Shown here piece by piece: positions 19,732-30,961 of a stretch of DNA of 64,000 nt; the first letter of the stretch is position 1, and the number at the start of each line of letters is the position of its first letter. The notes below the pieces were generated by a model that saw only the letters and a program-made list of their open reading frames with translations, was not told the origin of the DNA and made no database searches. The position numbers were made by a program, and so were the translations under genes. Origin of the DNA: Pictodentalium vernedei (taxonomy: Eukaryota; Mollusca; Scaphopoda; Dentaliida; Dentaliidae); assembly GCA_031216915.1 (NCBI GenBank), contig CM062290.1, forward strand, positions 378,182,718 to 378,246,717. The letters run 5' to 3'.

Positions 19732-20081
19732 TACAGAAGGTTATCGAAAAACACCCGTGGAATGGATGATTCACACGCAAAGAAAATTTTAGAATTCCAG
19801 GAAAAGTATTAGAAGCACAATCAAAGTTTCAGCTAATAGGCCTCTGGGATGAAATTGAAGGTCCATCAGCTGAAACGTAGTGTTTTAATGGCATTTTACA
19901 TAATACGAGTAATAGTATAGAGTGGAAAGAAAGCCCATGCATCCTGTGAATGTTTTTTTATAAACACCTTTCTCTGTACTATTTAGTGTTTGGGCCATTT
20001 TCAGCATCTATGCCTATATGATCGCAGCAACACAAGTACTAAGTCAAGTTTAGCCATTTCTTCATATCTATGATTCCCAGT

Positions 20082-20323
20082 TTAACCCTTTACCCAACGA
20101 ATCGCCCGCGTGCGTAACATGCAAAGTCAGCAGTTGAAAAAATATTATTTTTCAAAAAATTTCAACAAAACCATATCATGTGACCCCTCGTTGGAACGAG
20201 CTCGTCGAGCTCGTTCCAACGAGGGGTCACATGATATGGTTTTGTTGACATTTTTGAAAAATTTGAATAAATGATATTTAAAATAATAAATTTTGATATC
20301 GTCTGCGTTGGGTAAAGGGTTAA
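20082..20323. mobile_element. Family P MITE, subtype A
   Basis: TTAA at both ends (20082-20085, 20320-20323). The full central palindrome GGAACGAGCTCGTCGAGCTC is intact. It is inserted into the second copy of the duplicated 19-20 kb unit. Confidence 0.85.
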
Positions 20324-20439
20324 AGGACTTCAACTTCCAAGCGTTGGTTAACGGGTCCTATTTTACCAGAAGCAGTAAAACTGTTTACAACAGTAAAGAA
20401 ATGCTGCTTCACTTTCGGGAGTTTTCATGGACGACCATT

Positions 20440-20880
20440 CCGTACTGTATATGGCCTTATATACTTTAATTGTATTGAAATACGGAACGGAAAACGAAAT
20501 AAATGAGAGAAAAATCTAAAAATTGGAAGTGAACAAAATAGAGAAATGGACGAGACAGTTTTTTCCGAAAGTCAACTCGACATTCCAGATACACTGAATT
20601 TTCATAAGCCGAAAAAAATAATGTGTTTCTGTACTATATTTTTGTAGAGGGTTAAAAAGGGCAGTTTTTCACAGACATAAGTTGTATTTTGAAACTTCAT
20701 TATTGGTGTATTTAATATTTAACGTATGTGCGTGTTAGTGAATTAGCACGATAAACGGCTTCATATAAATAAGTACCTTCATGACAATAGGATTAGAACG
20801 GAAAAAGTTGTGTCACATTCAACCGATTATTATACATTTATAGTAAACACGCTGATACGTTACTATGTCTTTTGTTTAAG
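20440..20880. other. Anonymous sequence upstream of the protease gene
   Basis: Nothing recognised beyond the AT-rich background. Confidence 0.3.
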
Positions 20881-20883
20881 AAA

Positions 20884-20893
20884 TATATAAAAG
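20884..20893 (+). promoter_or_regulatory. TATA-like box upstream of the astacin gene
   Basis: TATATAAAAG lies about 120 bp before the proposed start codon at 21006. It is a plausible core promoter, but such words are common in AT-rich DNA. Confidence 0.35.
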
Positions 20894-21005
20894 TAGGTTT
20901 TCGAAATGCTGACCACAATTCTAACTCGAGAAAAGCAAAATACTGGTCGTCTCCAAACATTAGATTAGTTTCCGTTTGTGATACCCATTCAACAAAATTT
21001 TCATT

Positions 21006-21053
21006 ATGGCGCTGACTGCACAGACTGTGTTGAATTTATTGTTATTTACAAAG
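21006..21053 (+). CDS. Astacin exon 1: start codon and signal peptide
   Basis: ATG followed by a short hydrophobic stretch (LNLLLF) typical of a secretion signal, then donor GTAAGC, phase 0. The signal continues into exon 2 (IVYG). It was chosen because it is the first ATG with a donor that joins in phase to exon 2. Transcript evidence is absent. Confidence 0.55.
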
Positions 21054-21152
21054 GTAAGCTTTTATAGTATATCTTTTTGCTATAGACACACGAAATTATA
21101 ACAATGACGTTGATGGAATATGTTTAACAGTTTTGTCACACTAATCCACTAT

Positions 21153-21340
21153 ACACTGATGTCGAAATATCAAATTTTCAAACCGCACATTTTCCCGCAA
21201 CGAAACTGGTAATTTTATCAATTCAATGCTGTTTGACAGAGCTCAAGCAATTGAGCTCTGTCAAATAGGATTGAATTGGTTCAAATTTGGTTCAAATTCT
21301 TATTTGCATTATGGAAAATTTCGATATTTCTACATCAGTT
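21153..21340. mobile_element. Palindromic MITE family H1, copy 2
   Basis: CTGATGTCGAAATATC at left, complement CGATATTTCTACATCAG at right, and centre GACAGAGCTC...GAGCTCTGTC. Lies in intron 1. Confidence 0.7.
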
Positions 21341-21586
21341 TGTCCTATCCATGCCAGTGATTCAATTAATGGGGAGGGTTACTATTTCCAACCTGATATG
21401 CATAAATAGTTGTGTTCAATAAAACTAAGAGTAGACTCGCAATTGACAAAATAAACATCAAAAGTTTGCGCATGTCTCCTGAGCCTCGTTTGACACAATC
21501 ATGATATGGATTTGTACAGTTGAGACTCTCGTTTTTAGTACACGAAAGTATACGCAAGTGCATGTGGGCGTATGTGAACATATTAC

Positions 21587-21598
21587 TTCGTGTGTGTA

Positions 21599-21671
<73 letters not shown>

Positions 21672-21780
21672 AAGGGTGTGTGTGCGTGTGTGTGCATGGG
21701 TGTGTGTGTGCATGGGTGTATGTGTGTGCGGAAGGGCGTGTGTATGTGTGTGCGGAAGGGCGTGTGTGTGTGTTGGCGTG
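21587..21780. repeat. TG/CA microsatellite with interruptions
   Basis: Nearly pure TG repeats with TATG and GGTG variants, in intron 1. All the Cys/Val-rich or His/Thr-rich reading frames here are artefacts of the repeat. Confidence 0.95.
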
Positions 21781-22546
21781 CGTACATGTGTTTTGGTTTT
21801 TCGGGTTTGGGTTTTTTTTTGCTTTGTTTTTGTTTTTTAATGAACTATTGTAAAAATGACCTACCTCTGATGAAAATGTGTTTCATAAGCCTTCATAGGC
21901 TGGATTTCATACAAATATTTTGTAAATACTCCATGTATATTATGTATGTGTATTGAAATGTGACACTTAAAGAAAATATTCTACTACTACTTTTTCCGGG
22001 AGCCGCAACTGATGGGCAAACCAGGGTCGATTTGATAAGCAATTTGTCGCAGTCATATAATAAATTGTTATCTTGAGCGGATTCACGAACCGATTTCGAA
22101 TAAATGGCGTGACCGTGCGATATCCTAATTCTACAGTTCAACCATATCCCTCCTCGATGTGCTGTTTATTGAGTCATCTGGTCGTCATTGACAAATGTTC
22201 CCTCAAGCACAAATGTCTACCTGTTGTGTTGAAAGCGTGAATAATGAAATATATGTGGAATTGGGCTCCCCCACCCCAGAAAAAAAAAACAACAATCCCC
22301 CCCCCCAACAAAAAAAACGAAAAAAACAAAGATTAAATAATGTGAGTGTATCAGTCATATTTCTTCTTTTAATCATTATGTTTTTTACGCCTGTATCCAT
22401 CTTCAACAGGTTGTGTTAAATAACTTCTGTTGGTATCTTTTGGGCATTTTCATAACAACTACATATATCGTAATGTTCAACAATGGGTTCTTCAAATACC
22501 AACAACCAAATACTACAGCAAAACAAAACGCGTAATTTATAAGAAG

Positions 22547-22727
22547 TTAAAAAAACCTTCAAAATCGAAAAAAGACAAAACTATATCATGTGACCCCTCA
22601 TTGGAACGAGATCGTTCCATTGAGGGGTCATATGATATGGTTTTGTTGATATTTTTGGAAAACTTGGAAAATAAAAATATTTTAAAAAGATAAGTTTAAT
22701 ATCGCGTGCATTTGGTAAAACAATTAA
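22547..22727. mobile_element. Decayed family P MITE, subtype A
   Basis: Flanked by TTAA. The centre CATGTGACCCCTCATTGGAA...TTCCATTGAGGGGTCAT is well kept, while the outer ends have diverged. A further trace of the same core occurs near 22820-22850. Confidence 0.65.
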
Positions 22728-22942
22728 CGTAACATAACGGCCAAATCCAGCCTGAACGATTCACAAAATTATCTTTCCAATTTTACTGTTCAATAAATTA
22801 TTGCCAATACACTTAACATTTTACCCCTCATTGGAGGGGTTATACGCTGTGGTTGGGGCAAAACAAGATATATGTTTACACGTGTCGTCATTTACACTCT
22901 GATATCTTAAGGCTAACTTGACTTTTGTTTTAATACTTGTAG

Positions 22943-23030
22943 ATTGTTTATGGGAATTTAGAATCAAATGAAGTTTACCAACCGACTATTGAAGAAGAGA
23001 TGGAAGTTGCCATGGTATCATCCCACATCG
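22943..23030 (+). CDS. Astacin exon 2: signal end and propeptide start
   Basis: Acceptor TTGTAG, donor GTGAGT, phases 0 and 1. Encodes IVYG followed by an acidic stretch (NLESNEVYQPTIEEEMEVAM), typical of an astacin propeptide N terminus. Confidence 0.6.
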
Positions 23031-23552
23031 GTGAGTCACGCGTCGTATTAATTCTAGAAGGATGAGAGAAAGAGAAAAGCATTTAATATTTCCCATCACT
23101 GAATCTGTCAGAACTTTTTGCAAGGTCAAAAAGCAGACTATAACAACAAATATCTAAACAAGAAATGATGATAAAATAATAACTCTAGTCTACGACGTCA
23201 GAGAGTCTAAATGCTTGGCGAGTTTCCTATCCCACGAGATTTGCGACAACCACACCCAGTGAACACGCTGGACTCAAACTTTCTAGTGCCACGTTTTTAG
23301 CAACTCTGGATATTGTAGAGCCAAGCAAAGTGCTCTGGTGCCAAAATGCCAATGGGAGGGAGGTTGGTGGGGATTGGGGGGGGGGAGGCGTGGGTACTTC
23401 GTTGTCTGATAAAAATATATTGATCAAGTTTTGAAAAATGAACTGTCAATTATTTCGAGAGTGAACGGACAATCGCTCATGGAAAAAACAAAGGCGAAAA
23501 GGGCGATAACCTTAGTTACATCCATGCCACTGATTCAGTTAACGCTCTGCAC

Positions 23553-23690
23553 TCTGATGTCTAAATGGCAAAGTTTTCAGTAGCAAATATTTCCCATAAT
23601 GCAGTTTGCTATTTAACTAAATATACCTTGTTTGACAGAGCTCAGTGAGCTCTGTCAAACAAGATATAATTGGTTAAATTCATAGTTGAA
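23553..23690. mobile_element. Palindromic MITE family H1, copy 3 (right end lost)
   Basis: CTGATGTCTAAATGGC at left and a perfect centre TTGTTTGACAGAGCTCAGTGAG with its complement. Intron 2. Confidence 0.6.
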
Positions 23691-24600
23691 AAAGAGAATG
23701 ATCAGAGTGATTGGAGAAAGTTCTGTTGCACTGCCAGAGTGCTAGGGGTTAATGACCAAACTGTATGCTGTCGGCACATAAACCCGTTGTTACACTTAGA
23801 TAATAACAGATTAAACGGTTAATTACTGTTAATCACTTGGCTAAAATAGTCGCGAGTCTTTCCAAAAGGCTGTACTTAATTAGATAAATACTCCATACCG
23901 TCGCGACGGTATGAAGTAGGCCTATTCATCAAATAAAATGCAACCTTTTGTAAAATTGATAACCCAAAAGGTTTTATTGAAGAACAAACAATGCCTCGTT
24001 ACCTCTCACCGACAATTAACGTTGAAAGATTTCCGAAACACAATTCCTTATTGAGTAATAACATATTTTTGTTTGTTTGTTTCGTCATCGGTTGTGCCCT
24101 TCACTGCAGCAATGGTTTTTCCGGTGAAAGAAACTTTTTTGGTGCCAAATATTAACAAACGAAGATTTTTGGGCGCTAAATCAAATTTTTTAGTCCAATT
24201 GGCTAAACTGGCACCCGGCAGCGTGAACACTGACCACACCTCGATAAGTATGAAACACACAGCAACCAACGTGTACGAAAGGTCGCATCTGAAAGCACTT
24301 GATGGAACGTCATTGTTTTTTTTGATTGGCTGAAAACCGCGGGAATTATAACGACTGTGACGCAAATGAACTGTACTCTCCAACTTTATGATAGCTCTAC
24401 CTCAAAAGGATACCACTATACTATTCCAGATTTACGGTACACACTCCTTAAATTCAGCATTATTGTAACGTGTGACATTAACCCCCTCCAACAATTTGTT
24501 TGCCCTTGACTAATATAATCTAATGAAGTTAGTAGTGTTTAGATTTACACTTCGACATCCTTTTCTGTAGTCAACGGCATATGAATCTGGGTAGTTTTGT
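23690..24600. other. Intron 2 sequence, unassigned
   Basis: No exon or known repeat seen. A short palindrome CATACCGTCGCGACGGTATG lies near 23894. Confidence 0.35.
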
Positions 24601-24809
24601 CCCGGTGTGACATGAATGGAAGTCCGTAGGAACGTTAGTCCCTCTGGACTATTATTCCGCGGAATTAGAGTCCTAGGTCTAACAGTTCTAGGAATAGTAG
24701 TCCGGCGGACTACTATTCCTAGAAATGTTAGACCTAGGACTATAATTCCGCAGAATAATAGTCCAGAGGGACTAATTTTCCTACGGACTTCCATTCCTGT
24801 CACACCGGG
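24601..24809. mobile_element. Near-complete palindrome with repeated internal words
   Basis: CCCGGTGTGACA at the left end and TGTCACACCGGG at the right. The arms of about 95 bp are near complements and are themselves made of variants of GGACTATTATTCC and GGAATAGTAGTCC. It resembles the monomer-array ends of the MULE-like elements, but with no interior. Confidence 0.6.
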
Positions 24810-24840
24810 TCACACGGTGGTTGATTATTATTTCTACTAG

Positions 24841-25135
24841 GATGTCCAAAAACCAGTCTAAAAGAATAAGATTCACTGGGAGTTTCATGGGAAAGTGGGA
24901 TGTGAGAATGAACGACATGTGATTAGTGAGTGATCAAAAGGAGAGGGTTAATATGCTAATCGAAGAGATTGGGAAGAATGGAGCAAGGGATGTCATCAAC
25001 CAGTTCGTCCCCGAGTGTTGGGAGGAGAAAAGAAGCTTGGGAATAGGGAGGCAGTTGGGAGCACAGCGGAAACCAAGGCCTTTTCACCCGAGAACCGCGA
25101 CAAATCAGCGGCAGGCCAAAGTGTTATTATTAATA
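24841..25135 (+). pseudogene. LINE 3' end fragment, second copy
   Basis: Aligns with the minus-strand fragment at 840-1178: AACCAGTCTAAAAGAA, GATTGGGAAGAATGGAGCAAGG and GCGACAAATCAGCGGCAGG. Broken by stops. A SINE is inserted at its 3' edge. Confidence 0.6.
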
Positions 25136-25146
25136 TCAACCTATCA

Positions 25147-25520
25147 GGGGGCGCGGTGGCTCAGTTGGTAGAGGTGCAGGCTGCAAGCCGAGAGGTCCTC
25201 GGTTCGAATCCCACCTGCGGCAACCGCGTTGTGTCCTTGGGCAAGACACTTCACCACGATTGCCTACATGGGGGCACGATGACACTGTGTACTGAGGCGT
25301 ACTGCACGTCGATTGTGCGCATGTCTTCAACCAATCTAACCCTGCCTGTGCTGCGGCGCGGAGTTCAGAGTTACGATGTTGGGGAGCTGACAGCTGCTCG
25401 TCGTTGCTCGGTGGTTCTCTCCGGGTACTCCGGCTTCCTCCACCTGTAAAACTGTCACGGTCACGATTAGCCATTGTGCATAAGTATGTGACCTTAAACA
25501 CCAATAAATAAATAAATAAA
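25147..25520 (+). mobile_element. tRNA-headed SINE (copy S1), plus strand
   Basis: Head GCGCGGTGGCTCAGTTGGTAG (box A) and GGTTCGAATCCC (box B). The body contains GTTGTGTCCTTGGGCAAG and CCGGGTACTCCGGCTTCC, then an ACACCAATAAATAAATAAAT tail. TCAACCTATCA occurs directly before (25136-25146) and after (25521-25531), a perfect 11 bp target duplication, so this is a recent insertion. It is not a tRNA gene, because only the first ~75 bases are tRNA-like and the body follows. Confidence 0.9.
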
Positions 25521-25531
25521 TCAACCTATCA

Positions 25532-26420
25532 CCTAACTGTTAGAGTGCTATTTTTCTTGATCACAGACGTCATATCACCGTATTTTGCACTGTTATATTT
25601 GATTGGATAGTACCAAATGGCACTATCCAATGAAATGCAACTGAGCAATGAGTCATAAGCAAAATGTGATTCTTGCGAGGGTCAGTACAGAAGTTCCTCC
25701 AACAGAGTGTAGACGTTATAGTCACAACCTGTAGTATTTAGTCAAGCCCATATACTGGATTCCAGCACTCTACCAGTTAATTGAAGGAGAAGGTGAGAAC
25801 ACAGCACAAACAAGCAATCTTGTAGTTCAAAGATCACCCAGTGGACTTCCACGTGATCTTTAAATTTCAAATATCTATTGTTTTGGTATGTTTCGACTGA
25901 TCTAGCAAGTAACGGTATAGGCTAATTTCCACCATTGTAAATAACAATACCAAATCATCCCTTTGGTTCGAGTGAAATACAGGACTACCTTCAGCAAGTG
26001 TCGTTGACTCATGTCCCCGTACTCTACCTGGATTGTTCTGTATTTATACCACGACTAAACTTGAATTCAGCGGACGAACCTAATCATTTTAATGATAAAT
26101 ATCTCCATCAGCGGTCTGTTTACATTCTTGAGACTGCTTTGTGCCGAAGCATTCCATTCATTCCATAACTCCACTCAGATGCCCAGCAACCAATTACATG
26201 CGTTCTTGCATGTCATTCTGACACGTAGGCCTGATCCCCCGCATTTCTCAATGTCTCTTTTGTATCTGATAACATTGAATACACACAGTAATTGTGGTAT
26301 AATGTACAACCATTATCTTCACCAATCCCAATCTGGCCGAAGGACTGAAAGTGACACACTCAGCAAGAAATATGTTTTTTCGTGCTAATTTTAATGTTCG
26401 TTTGTAAATGTTTTTAACAG
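25532..26420. other. Rest of intron 2, unassigned
   Basis: No exon recognised. CCAGCACTCTACCAGTTAATTG near 25764 resembles one end of MITE family H2. Confidence 0.35.
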
Positions 26421-26520
26421 GTCTCTCTGGCGATGGAATTCCTTACCAACATGAACAAGATCATCGAGTTGAGCTAGATATAATTTTAACAGAAGACCAG
26501 ATACGGGAAATGCAAACCAG
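26421..26520 (+). CDS. Astacin exon 3: propeptide
   Basis: Acceptor TTAACAG, donor GTATGC, phase 1 to 2. Encodes HRVELDIILTEDQIREMQ. The ELDIILT piece lines up with the FEGDxxLT propeptide motif whose Asp blocks the zinc (the aspartate switch); the usual Gly is Leu here. Confidence 0.75.
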
Positions 26521-26898
26521 GTATGCGTCGAACATTCCATGTGTTGAGTAACATATTAATATTATTTGTTGAGCTCTGAGAGATCGCAAGCCATTCTTAA
26601 TCGTCGTGATTATGTCATGAAAAATGGAGGAGCTGTATCACCAAGCTACAGCTAGTTGAAGTTGTCTGTACTTCAGAAGTTTTCGTGAAACCTTATGGCG
26701 AAACAATTCTTCAGCTCCAATGATTGATTAGCACAAAGCTTCACAACTTCGTTATAATTATGACAACAAGGAGTACGTGAGAATATTTCCTTTATGTGAA
26801 CCATTCTCCCCGTCAGCAGACCATCTACATTAGTTTTGTAGTTATTCAAAATGAAGCAGCTGACAGAAAAATTGAATATTAAAAGGACGATTTGTCTT

Positions 26899-27151
26899 TT
26901 AACCCTTTACCTAACATGAAAAGCAGACGACACTTGCCAAAAAAATTCTTGAATAACTATTTTTTTTCATTTTTTGTCTCAAAACCATAGGTTATGACCC
27001 CTCATTGGAACGAGCTCGACGAGCTCGTTCCAATGAGGGGTCATAACCTATGTTTTTGAGACAAAAAAATGAAAAAAATAATTAAAATTAATAGGCGATT
27101 TTTGAGAATAGCGCTGGCCGGTTTTGGCCGTTACGTTGGGTAAAGGGTTAA
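26899..27151. mobile_element. Family P MITE, subtype B
   Basis: TTAA at both ends. The centre GGAACGAGCTCGACGAGCTC is intact with long TTTTTGTCTCAAAA-type arms. Intron 3. Confidence 0.85.
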
Positions 27152-27239
27152 ATTACAGTATACAGTGCAGTTGTCGGGGACTGGCAGTGATGTCCACGCA
27201 TGCGTTATCAGGTAACAAAAATCACCAGCATCAAAATTT

Positions 27240-27279
27240 TAATTAATGAAACACCGGGTTGTACCCGGTGGTTCATTAA
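27240..27279. repeat. Small hairpin AATGAAACACCGGGTT/ACCCGGTGGTTCATT
   Basis: A 40 bp palindrome bounded by TTAA on both sides. The right TTAA is shared with the neighbouring H2 element. Confidence 0.55.
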
Positions 27280-27523
27280 CTGATCGAGTGCTAGAAGCCA
27301 CTATCAGGGCTTTCAAAAAATGAGGATACCAAAGCAAAAGCCAACACTTTCCTTGCTTATATTTCATATTCAGTCTAGCACAAATAATATTTTGTTTATA
27401 TAAATTTGTTTAATTTCAAATTATTGGAGAGTGCCTGTGGGCACTCTCCAATAATTTGTAATAAAACAAGTTTTGAATCATAAATTCAGACCACCAAAAA
27501 TAATCTAGCCCTCGATCAGTTAA
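27276..27523. mobile_element. TTAA-flanked MITE family H2, copy 1
   Basis: Ends TTAACTGATCGAGTGCTAGA and complement CTAGCCCTCGATCAGTTAA. Central hairpin CAAATTATTGGAGAGTGCC...GGCACTCTCCAATAATTTG. A second, inverted copy lies at 28629-28878. Confidence 0.75.
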
Positions 27524-28628
27524 TTAATTTTTTGATGATTGTTCCTATAATTAGTGTTTGCAGTCTAATATTATTGCGTCCGTGGAAATACTGCTCAAAG
27601 TGACCAGTAGGAAGTGACCAGTCCACGGCTGCCGTACTATACAATATAGTTCCTTGGAGGCATAAAGGTTCCATTGAGGCATTGCAGTAGACATCACTTT
27701 GCTTAAGCTTTTAAGCCACCATTCGAACTCTCTAAAGAATTCGACGGTATTTTGCGTAGAATCAGTCTTGCTCTTAAATAGGCCACCGTTTTTCCGACCA
27801 ACTGAAGTATTTCAGCCGGTTGAAAGTAAATAATACAACGGACATTCATTCGCTTCGCATCAACGAAAGAAACGGTTCTCAATCGAGACTTGATTTTTTT
27901 AATGACCTTACTAATACTATTAGCCATGTTTGTTTACTAAATAATAACGAGTAAAGACTCGCTGCAGCTGTAGTTTTTATGATTACACCATTAAGTTAAC
28001 ATCTTGATTTTTGCTCTGGGGATTAAATACTTATTGATTGGAATATCTATAACTGGAGCAGGAAAGACTATCTGTATATCTTTATGAAATCACGTTAGAA
28101 CAACGGTAGCCTGTGCACAAACTCAACGAAAAGTGGGTAAACAAATAACCAATCACAACGTCGGATTCCTTACGTTATTTGATTGGTGGCCCGGAAGTTT
28201 GCCATTTTACTGTCCAGATAGAATATATGATTAAGTTTTTAATTGCATTTTATTTTATATCATTATTGCTGTGCGTTTTCGACGCTACCCAATACAATAC
28301 CGATAGCTGGAAATGTTCTTGATACACACGCGTGGAATCTGGATTATGCGTAAGAACGTCATGTAAGAACTTATCTGATTAGACGTTACGCATCTGAATA
28401 ACGTTATGACGTTAATGAAATGCTTTGACAGAAAAAGTCACAAGCAAAAAAGGTATCAATTCATCGAAGGTTATATTTTTCTTTACAAATGCCAGCTTCA
28501 TTCACTTAATTCAAGTTTAACCCTTAGAGACTTTAATTATCCTGACGTTCAAACGTCACGCGAAATTCGGTTTTCAAAATGCGACGTCAAACGTCGGAAA
28601 GGACAAATAAGTAGAAATTCATTAGTGA
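27524..28628. other. Intron 3 sequence between two inverted H2 MITEs
   Basis: No exon found. 27540-27620 repeats a stretch at 3520-3600. The two flanking H2 copies face each other and could fold or recombine. Confidence 0.35.
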
Positions 28629-28878
28629 TTAACTGGTTGAGGACTAGATTATTTTTGGTAGTCTGAATTTGTTATTCAAAACTTGTTTTATTACAAATTA
28701 TTGGAGAGTGCCTATAGGCACTCTTCAATAATTTGTAATAAAACAAATTTATATAAACAAACTATTATTTGTGTGACTGAATATGAAATATAAGCAAGGA
28801 AAGTGTTGGCTTTTGCTCGCTCTGATATCCACATTTTCTGAACGCCCTGATAGTGGCTTCTAGCACTCAACCAGTTAA
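28629..28878. mobile_element. TTAA-flanked MITE family H2, copy 2 (opposite orientation)
   Basis: TTAACTGGTTGAGG at left, CTAGCACTCAACCAGTTAA at right. Same central hairpin as copy 1. Confidence 0.75.
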
Positions 28879-29029
28879 GAAATCTTGACAGCAGGATTAT
28901 ATTAGTATATTAAGTTGCGATAACATTTGGCTCAACGGTTGTTACCACGCACTATTCGGGAGAAAATAGGAATATATTGAGGTTAAAACTCGAAAAATCG
29001 AAAAAATAATAACAAAACGAATAACCACA

Positions 29030-29265
29030 AAGTATCACCTCGCAGTTTGATTTCGTACGTCATAAGACGTACAAAAGTACCAAAGGATTAATTGTGGTTT
29101 AAATACAGAACTCATCTCTGGTGGAGTACGAGGAACAGGAATCAACGATCGTTGGTGGAGTTTTGCCTGTATTTCACGCGTGCCTTCGACGCACAGGAAA
29201 TAAATGAAAAACTCCACCTCGTATCGTTGATTGCAGTCCCCTGTACTCCTCCCGCGTCTGTTTTA
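29030..29265. repeat. Two small inverted repeats
   Basis: TTTCGTACGTCATAAGACGTAC (29050-29075) recurs at 60222-60247. Next to it, GAACAGGAATCAACGATCG...CGTTGATTGCAGTCCCCTG with inner AACTCCACC arms forms a foldback of about 150 bp. Confidence 0.5.
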
Positions 29266-29366
29266 TTATTTAGGAGCAAGGATAATTCTGCCATAGATCG
29301 CGTCGTCCAAACCTGTCATCGACAAGGTTTTTCAAAATTCTGCGATATTGAAGAATGGTTATATAG

Positions 29367-29516
29367 AGAGTAATCAATTTGTTTTGAGCGTTACGGTAAA
29401 TAATTCATCGAAAGACGAGACATGAGTAAATCACTCGGGCTACGCCCTCGTGATTTACTCACGTCCCGTCTCTCGATGAATTATTTACCGTAACGCCAAA
29501 ACAAATTGATTACTCT
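29367..29516. mobile_element. Palindromic MITE family H3, copy 1
   Basis: Ends AGAGTAATCAATTTG and complement CAAATTGATTACTCT. The arms read through GCGTTACGGTAAATAATTCA and a core GGGCTACGCCC. A relative with the same ends lies at 54032-54191. Confidence 0.75.
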
Positions 29517-29770
29517 GTTTATTACATGACATTTGGAATAAAGAGGTATTTTACTATAATAATTCAACCCAAACTATTGTCAGATATAATCCAGAGACAT
29601 GAGTAAATCACTCGGGCTACGCCCTCGTGATTTACTCACGTCCCGTCTCTCGATGAATTATTTACCGTAACGCTCAAAACAAATTGATTACTCTGTTTAT
29701 TACATGACATTTGGAATAAAGAGGTATTTTACTATAATAATTCAACCCAAACTATTGTCAGATATAATCC
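29417..29770. repeat. 177 bp tandem duplication covering most of the H3 element
   Basis: The stretch starting GAGACATGAGTAAATC at 29417 is repeated almost identically from 29594, including non-palindromic flank (ATTCAACCCAAACTATTGTC). A local duplication after insertion of the MITE. Confidence 0.85.
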
Positions 29771-30469
29771 AATTTAGTGTAAACACGGAAACATTTCTAA
29801 AATTAGCAGGAAGGAAATACGAAATAGTCCTGTCTCGAGACGAATTATATACCGTAACTTGCCGTAAGAAGACCAAAATGTCTTTCATTAAAAATAATTC
29901 AACACAAAATATTCGCAAATACTTTTGAAATTAGCGCGTATGAATACATCACTTTCTGTGTCAAATCTTCGATTGGAAATGGCCCAGTTTTATTTTTGTG
30001 ACTTTCGTTCGATATTTTACTATTTTATGTGGCGTTCCAGTCGCATTTGGGGAATGGCATTCAGCCATAAGATAAAACATTTCTATTTGGATTTTGTCAA
30101 CTGTACTAACGAACCTGTTCATAGAGGAAAGGAAGGATTTCTGAAAATATTCAGAAGGAAAATTCATTTTAATTAACTGATGTGGAACTGGAAAACAAAA
30201 CATCAACAAATCGGTGGGGGCGTGGCTTATATACGTCAGTCGTTCCAAAGTTACTATTGAAGTAACATAATTCACTCGTGACATTACCACTTTTTAATGA
30301 ACATTAAATTCAATGCAAAACGAACTGAGGAATGTAATAAAGTTGATTTATCACATATGATATGTAACATAAACAAGTTAAAGAGAAAGGCAAATAGTCA
30401 GAAATGTCATTTGTTTTAAATTTTGTATAATGAAAGATTCTTTACTTTGCTCTCTACTTATGTTTATAG

Positions 30470-30555
30470 CGACCGAGAGAAGCGGAACGCCATACCAGGT
30501 GAACTCTACAGATGGAAAAACAACATTGTACCATTCAGGATAAGCAGCGAATTCA
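30470..30555 (+). CDS. Astacin exon 4: activation site and start of mature enzyme
   Basis: Acceptor TTATAG, donor GTAAGT, phase 2 to 1. Encodes DREKRNAIPGELYRWKNN and IVPFRISSEF. The KR-NAI junction is the usual astacin cleavage site, and W..N.IVPF matches the first strand of the catalytic domain. Confidence 0.9.
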
Positions 30556-30566
30556 GTAAGTACTTT

Positions 30567-30817
30567 TTAACACTTTACCTAACCTGAAAAGCAGACGACA
30601 CTTGCAAAAATAATTCTTGAATAAATATTTTTTTTCATTTTGTGTCTCAAAAACATAGGTTATGACCCCTCGTTGGAACGAGCTCGACGAGCTCGTTCCA
30701 ACGAGGGGTCATAGCCTATGTTTTTGAGAAAAAAATGAAAAAAATAATGAAAATTAATTGGCGATTTTTGAGAATAACGCTGGCCGGTTTTTGCCGTTAC
30801 GTTAGGTAAAGGGTTAA
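30567..30817. mobile_element. Family P MITE, subtype B
   Basis: TTAA-CACTTTACC at left, GGTAAAGGG-TTAA at right, core GTTGGAACGAGCTCGACGAG. It lies only 12 bp after the exon 4 donor. Confidence 0.85.
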
Positions 30818-30961
30818 ATATAGTATAACATAGTTTATTCATTCAACTCATGCACCATGGATATCATTTGGTGAATGGCACAATTTGCAAAATTCACACA
30901 ATTGCTTCCTTCGGAAATAATTTATCGAATCACCTGAAGTAAAGTAACGTAATATTATGAC

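Larger units (their letters stand above)
18965..20440. repeat. Duplicated anonymous unit with inserted MITEs
   Basis: A unit starting TTTCAGCATCTATGGC and containing AAGTTTAGCC, GGTCCTATTTTA and CTGCTTCACTTTC is present at about 18970-19170 and again at about 19995-20430. The second copy is interrupted by a family P MITE. Between them are a GATGTC-ended palindromic element and a short hairpin (GTTTCAGCTAATAGG...GCTGAAACG, 19826-19880). Confidence 0.5.

Noticed and set aside
21366-21956. Long frames rich in Cys/Val or His/Thr
   Set aside because: They are translations of the TG/CA microsatellite.
25147-25220. A tRNA gene
   Set aside because: Boxes A and B are present, but the sequence runs into a SINE body and tail with target duplications. 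The same holds for 62229 and the heads at 8488, 42209 and 48750.
25015-25449. A 144-codon frame
   Set aside because: It spans the LINE fragment and the SINE. The apparent protein is translated SINE body.
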